Below, piece by piece: positions 54,936 to 64,000 of a stretch of DNA of 64,000 nucleotides (position 1 is the stretch's first letter; every line of letters starts with the position of its first letter). Position numbers and translations under genes: made by a program. Under the pieces are notes generated by a model, which had not been told where the DNA came from, searched no databases, and saw nothing but the letters and a program-made list of their open reading frames with translations. The DNA comes from Nocardioides bizhenqiangii (GTDB lineage: Bacteria > Actinomycetota > Actinomycetes > Propionibacteriales > Nocardioidaceae). The stretch covers positions 2,169,501-2,233,500 of the forward strand of contig NZ_CP141059.1 in assembly GCF_034661235.1 (NCBI RefSeq), read 5' to 3'.

Positions 54936-55813
54936 GGCACTTCCTGCGCGACGACGACCTCAGCCCGGCCGAGCAGGCCGAGGTGCTCGCCCTCGCCGCG
55001 ACACTGAAGTCGGCGCCCTTCGCGCACCAGCCGCTCGCCGGTCCGCGCACCGTGGCGATGATCTTCGACAAACCGACCCTCCGCACGCAGGCATCGTTCG
55101 CGGCCGGCATCGCCGAGCTGGGCGGCTACCCGATGCTGGTCGACGGCAACCTCGCCGGAATCGGCAAGCGCGAGTCGGTCGCCGACGTCGCCCGGGTGCT
55201 GGGCCGGCAGGCCACCGCGATCGTGTGGCGCACCTTCGAGCAGAGCCGGATCGACGAGATGGCCGAGCACGCCGGCGTGCCGGTCGTCAACGCACTCACC
55301 GACGAGTTCCACCCCTGCCAGCTGCTGGCCGACCTGCTGACCGTCCAGGAGCACAAGAGCAGGCTCTCCGGGCTCAAGGTCGCCTTCCTCGGGGACGCGG
55401 CGTGCAACATGGGCAACTCGTGGGCGCTGGCCGGCGCGATCGCCGGCATGCAGGTGACCTTCGGCTGCCCGGAGGGCAGCGCACCCGCCCACGGAGCCGC
55501 CGAAGTCACCGATGACCCGGTCGCCGCGGTCACCGGGGCCGACGTCGTCGTCACCGACACCTGGGTCTCGATGGGCAAGGAGGACGAGGCCGAGGCGCGG
55601 CGGGCGACCTTCGCCCCGTACTCCGTCACCTCCGAGCTGATGACCCACGCCGCACCCGACGCGATCGTGATGCACTGCCTCCCGGCCTACCGCGGCTCGG
55701 AGATCGCCGCTGAGGTGATCGACGGCCCGCAAAGCGTCGTGTGGGACGAGGCGGAGAACCGACGCCACGCCCAGAAGGCGATCCTGGCCTGGCTGGAGGC
55801 GAAGCGATCATGA
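54932..55813 (+). CDS. argF: Ornithine carbamoyltransferase
   Basis: 293 residues from ATG 54932 ([19 protein letters not shown]), ATGA overlap with argD. Ornithine-binding HCLPA, DEFHPCQ and DTWVSMG are canonical. The carbamoyl-phosphate motif reads [10 protein letters not shown] where most have S-T-R-T-R: the second Arg is Gln, a variant I think exists in some actinobacteria. Uses carbamoyl phosphate from CarAB (encoded at 11542-15992) and ornithine to make citrulline. Stop overlaps argR. Confidence 0.94.
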   Translation: MRHFLRDDDLSPAEQAEVLALAATLKSAPFAHQPLAGPRTVAMIFDKPTLRTQASFAAGIAELGGYPMLVDGNLAGIGKRESVADVARVLGRQATAIVWRTFEQSRIDEMAEHAGVPVVNALTDEFHPCQLLADLLTVQEHKSRLSGLKVAFLGDAACNMGNSWALAGAIAGMQVTFGCPEGSAPAHGAAEVTDDPVAAVTGADVVVTDTWVSMGKEDEAEARRATFAPYSVTSELMTHAAPDAIVMHCLPAYRGSEIAAEVIDGPQSVVWDEAENRRHAQKAILAWLEAKRS

Positions 55814-56322
55814 GTGAGCGCGCGCTGACCCCGCTGACCAAGAGCGCCCGCCAGCAGCTGATCATCGACCTGCTCGGCAGCCGTGAGGTGCGCTCCCAGG
55901 CCGAGCTCGCCGAGCTGCTCGGCGGCCGCGGCGTGCACGTCACCCAGGCCACCCTGAGCCGCGACCTGCTCGAGCTCGACGCGGTCAAGGTCCGGCTGTC
56001 GTCCGGCACCCTGGTCTACGCGGTCCCCGCCGAGGGCGGCGACCGCACGCCCGTCCACGGCGAGAGCGCGGCGGCGTACCACCGGCTGGCCCGGCTCTGC
56101 GCCGAGCTGCTGGCCAGCGTCGAGGCGAGCGCCAACCTGGTCGTGCTCCGCACCCCGCCGGGTGCGGCGCAGTTCCTCGCGAGCGCGATCGACAAGGTCG
56201 AGCTGCCCGACGTGCTCGGCTGCATCGCCGGTGACGACACCGTGCTCGTCATCGGTCGCGACCCGGCGGGTGGCGACGCCCTCGCCCACCAGTTCACCGC
56301 ATTTGCCGAAAGGAACCAGTAA
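55810..56322 (+). CDS. argR: Arginine repressor ArgR
   Basis: 170 residues. N-terminal winged helix ([33 protein letters not shown]) and C-terminal hexamerisation/arginine-binding domain (about 95-165) with [11 protein letters not shown]. It represses arginine genes with arginine as co-repressor; a palindrome overlapping the argC -10 is the likely operator. Encoded within its own target operon, hence autoregulated. ATGA overlap with argF; argG starts directly after its stop. Confidence 0.96.
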   Translation: MSERALTPLTKSARQQLIIDLLGSREVRSQAELAELLGGRGVHVTQATLSRDLLELDAVKVRLSSGTLVYAVPAEGGDRTPVHGESAAAYHRLARLCAELLASVEASANLVVLRTPPGAAQFLASAIDKVELPDVLGCIAGDDTVLVIGRDPAGGDALAHQFTAFAERNQ

Positions 56323-60257
<3,935 letters not shown>

Positions 60258-60444
60258 GCCACCGTTCGAGCTCGAGGTGCACCCCGATTTGGCAGGGGCC
60301 CACGGCATCCTGCTAACTTCCTCCTCGTCGCAGCACGCGGCTCCCAAACCCGCCGAGAGGCAACAGGTCCCTGGTCCGTCGTGTGCCTGGACGCCGCCGG
60401 GCTCGGCGGCCGAGAAACGCCCGCAACACGAAGGTGTCGCGGAG

Positions 60445-60473
60445 TTGACGGCCCTAACCGACACCGGTAAAGT
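60445..60473 (+). promoter_or_regulatory. rRNA operon promoter
   Basis: TTGACG (60445-60450), exact 17-base spacer, TAAAGT (60468-60473): close to the sigma-70-type consensus, with transcription from about 60480. A weaker upstream candidate is TTGGCA (60289-60294) with TAACTT (60314-60319). The 421-bp stretch between mpg and 16S has no gene; it holds these promoters and the leader. Confidence 0.8.
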
Positions 60474-60525
60474 TTCACAGGTTGCCCCGAAGGACCGGCG
60501 TGAGCCGGACTCCGAGCGCGTGTGA

Positions 60526-60548
60526 TGTTTGAGAACTCAACAGTGTGT
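60526..60548 (+). promoter_or_regulatory. BoxA-like antitermination site in the rRNA leader
   Basis: tgtttgagaactcaacagtg matches the conserved element of actinobacterial rRNA leaders that includes BoxA, where NusB/S10 bind. The 60550-60678 leader is notably T/G-rich compared with the genome, typical of RNase III processing stems around 16S. Confidence 0.6.
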
Positions 60549-60678
60549 CATGCAATTTATGTCGTTGTGATTTGTTTGCGGCATTCGCGCTTTTGGTGTG
60601 GGTGTCGTGGTTTTTTGGCAAGTTGAATGATTCTGGCAATGAATGGTCAGTTTTGTTTTGTTTGCTGGGTATCAGCTT

Positions 60679-64000
<3,322 letters not shown>

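Overview
The window comes from a high-GC actinobacterium. The evidence is the strong G/C bias at third codon positions, an actinobacterial 16S rRNA, an mIHF nucleoid protein between the pyr genes and gmk, and gene orders that match the Mycobacterium/Streptomyces plan (nusB-pyr-mihF-gmk-rpoZ-coaBC-metK-priA-fmt-rsmB-rpe-rib; infC-rpmI-rplT-tsnR-pheST-argCJBDFRGH). By overall impression of the 16S and of the repeat families it is most like Nocardioides or another Nocardioidaceae; that is an inference, not a database result.

Layout. (1) 1-841: the end of efp, then nusB. (2) 842-8524: an accessory block inserted where many relatives have pyrR directly: a thiol-disulfide-type flavoprotein, a type VII-associated ParA-like ATPase, an FAD-linked oxidase, a formate-dehydrogenase-like molybdoenzyme with its sulfurtransferase FdhD, and a CsbD stress protein closed by a strong terminator. 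(3) 8585-18379: a tightly overlapping de novo UMP operon (pyrR-pyrB-pyrC-carA-carB-pyrD-pyrF plus a lipoprotein) behind a promoter and a PyrR-binding RNA site that abuts the pyrR ribosome-binding site. (4) 18404-28607: mihF-gmk-rpoZ-coaBC-metK, priA, def-fmt-rsmB and a luciferase-like monooxygenase. (5) 28799-36772: a stand-alone LigD-type polymerase, a small secreted-protein gene flanked by a 63-bp direct repeat, rpe, an FMN riboswitch with ribD-ribE-ribBA-ribH, and hisE-hisG. (6) 36769-39667: small accessory genes on both strands. (7) 39853-48545: infC (AUC start) -rpmI-rplT, an rRNA methyltransferase, an orphan histidine kinase, pheS-pheT and a TolB-like membrane protein. (8) 48542-49925: two minus-strand genes. 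(9) 50021-60257: an arginine operon argC-[ACT protein]-argJ-argB-argD-argF-argR-argG-[NUDIX]-argH followed by mpg. (10) 60445-64000: an rRNA operon with its promoter, leader, complete 16S, tRNA-less spacer and the 5' part of 23S.

Regulation visible in the sequence: PyrR RNA site (pyr), FMN riboswitch (rib), a palindrome over the argC -10 box as a candidate ArgR operator (ArgR is encoded in the operon), an IF3-type non-AUG start and attenuator-like hairpin (infC), and a repeated layout of -10 box (TANNNT) followed 6-8 bases later by a start codon, implying many leaderless mRNAs.

Most unusual: a previously unrecognised (to me) intergenic element of about 161-165 bp in three copies (25045-25209, 28626-28786, 43082-43243), with a shared core but copy-specific terminal arms that are complementary within each copy. 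Next are the secreted-protein gene bracketed by a duplicated PolDom-end/rpe-start junction, and REP-like palindromes translated in frame within pyrC and at the argD C-terminus. I saw no CRISPR array, prophage, IS transposase or tRNA.
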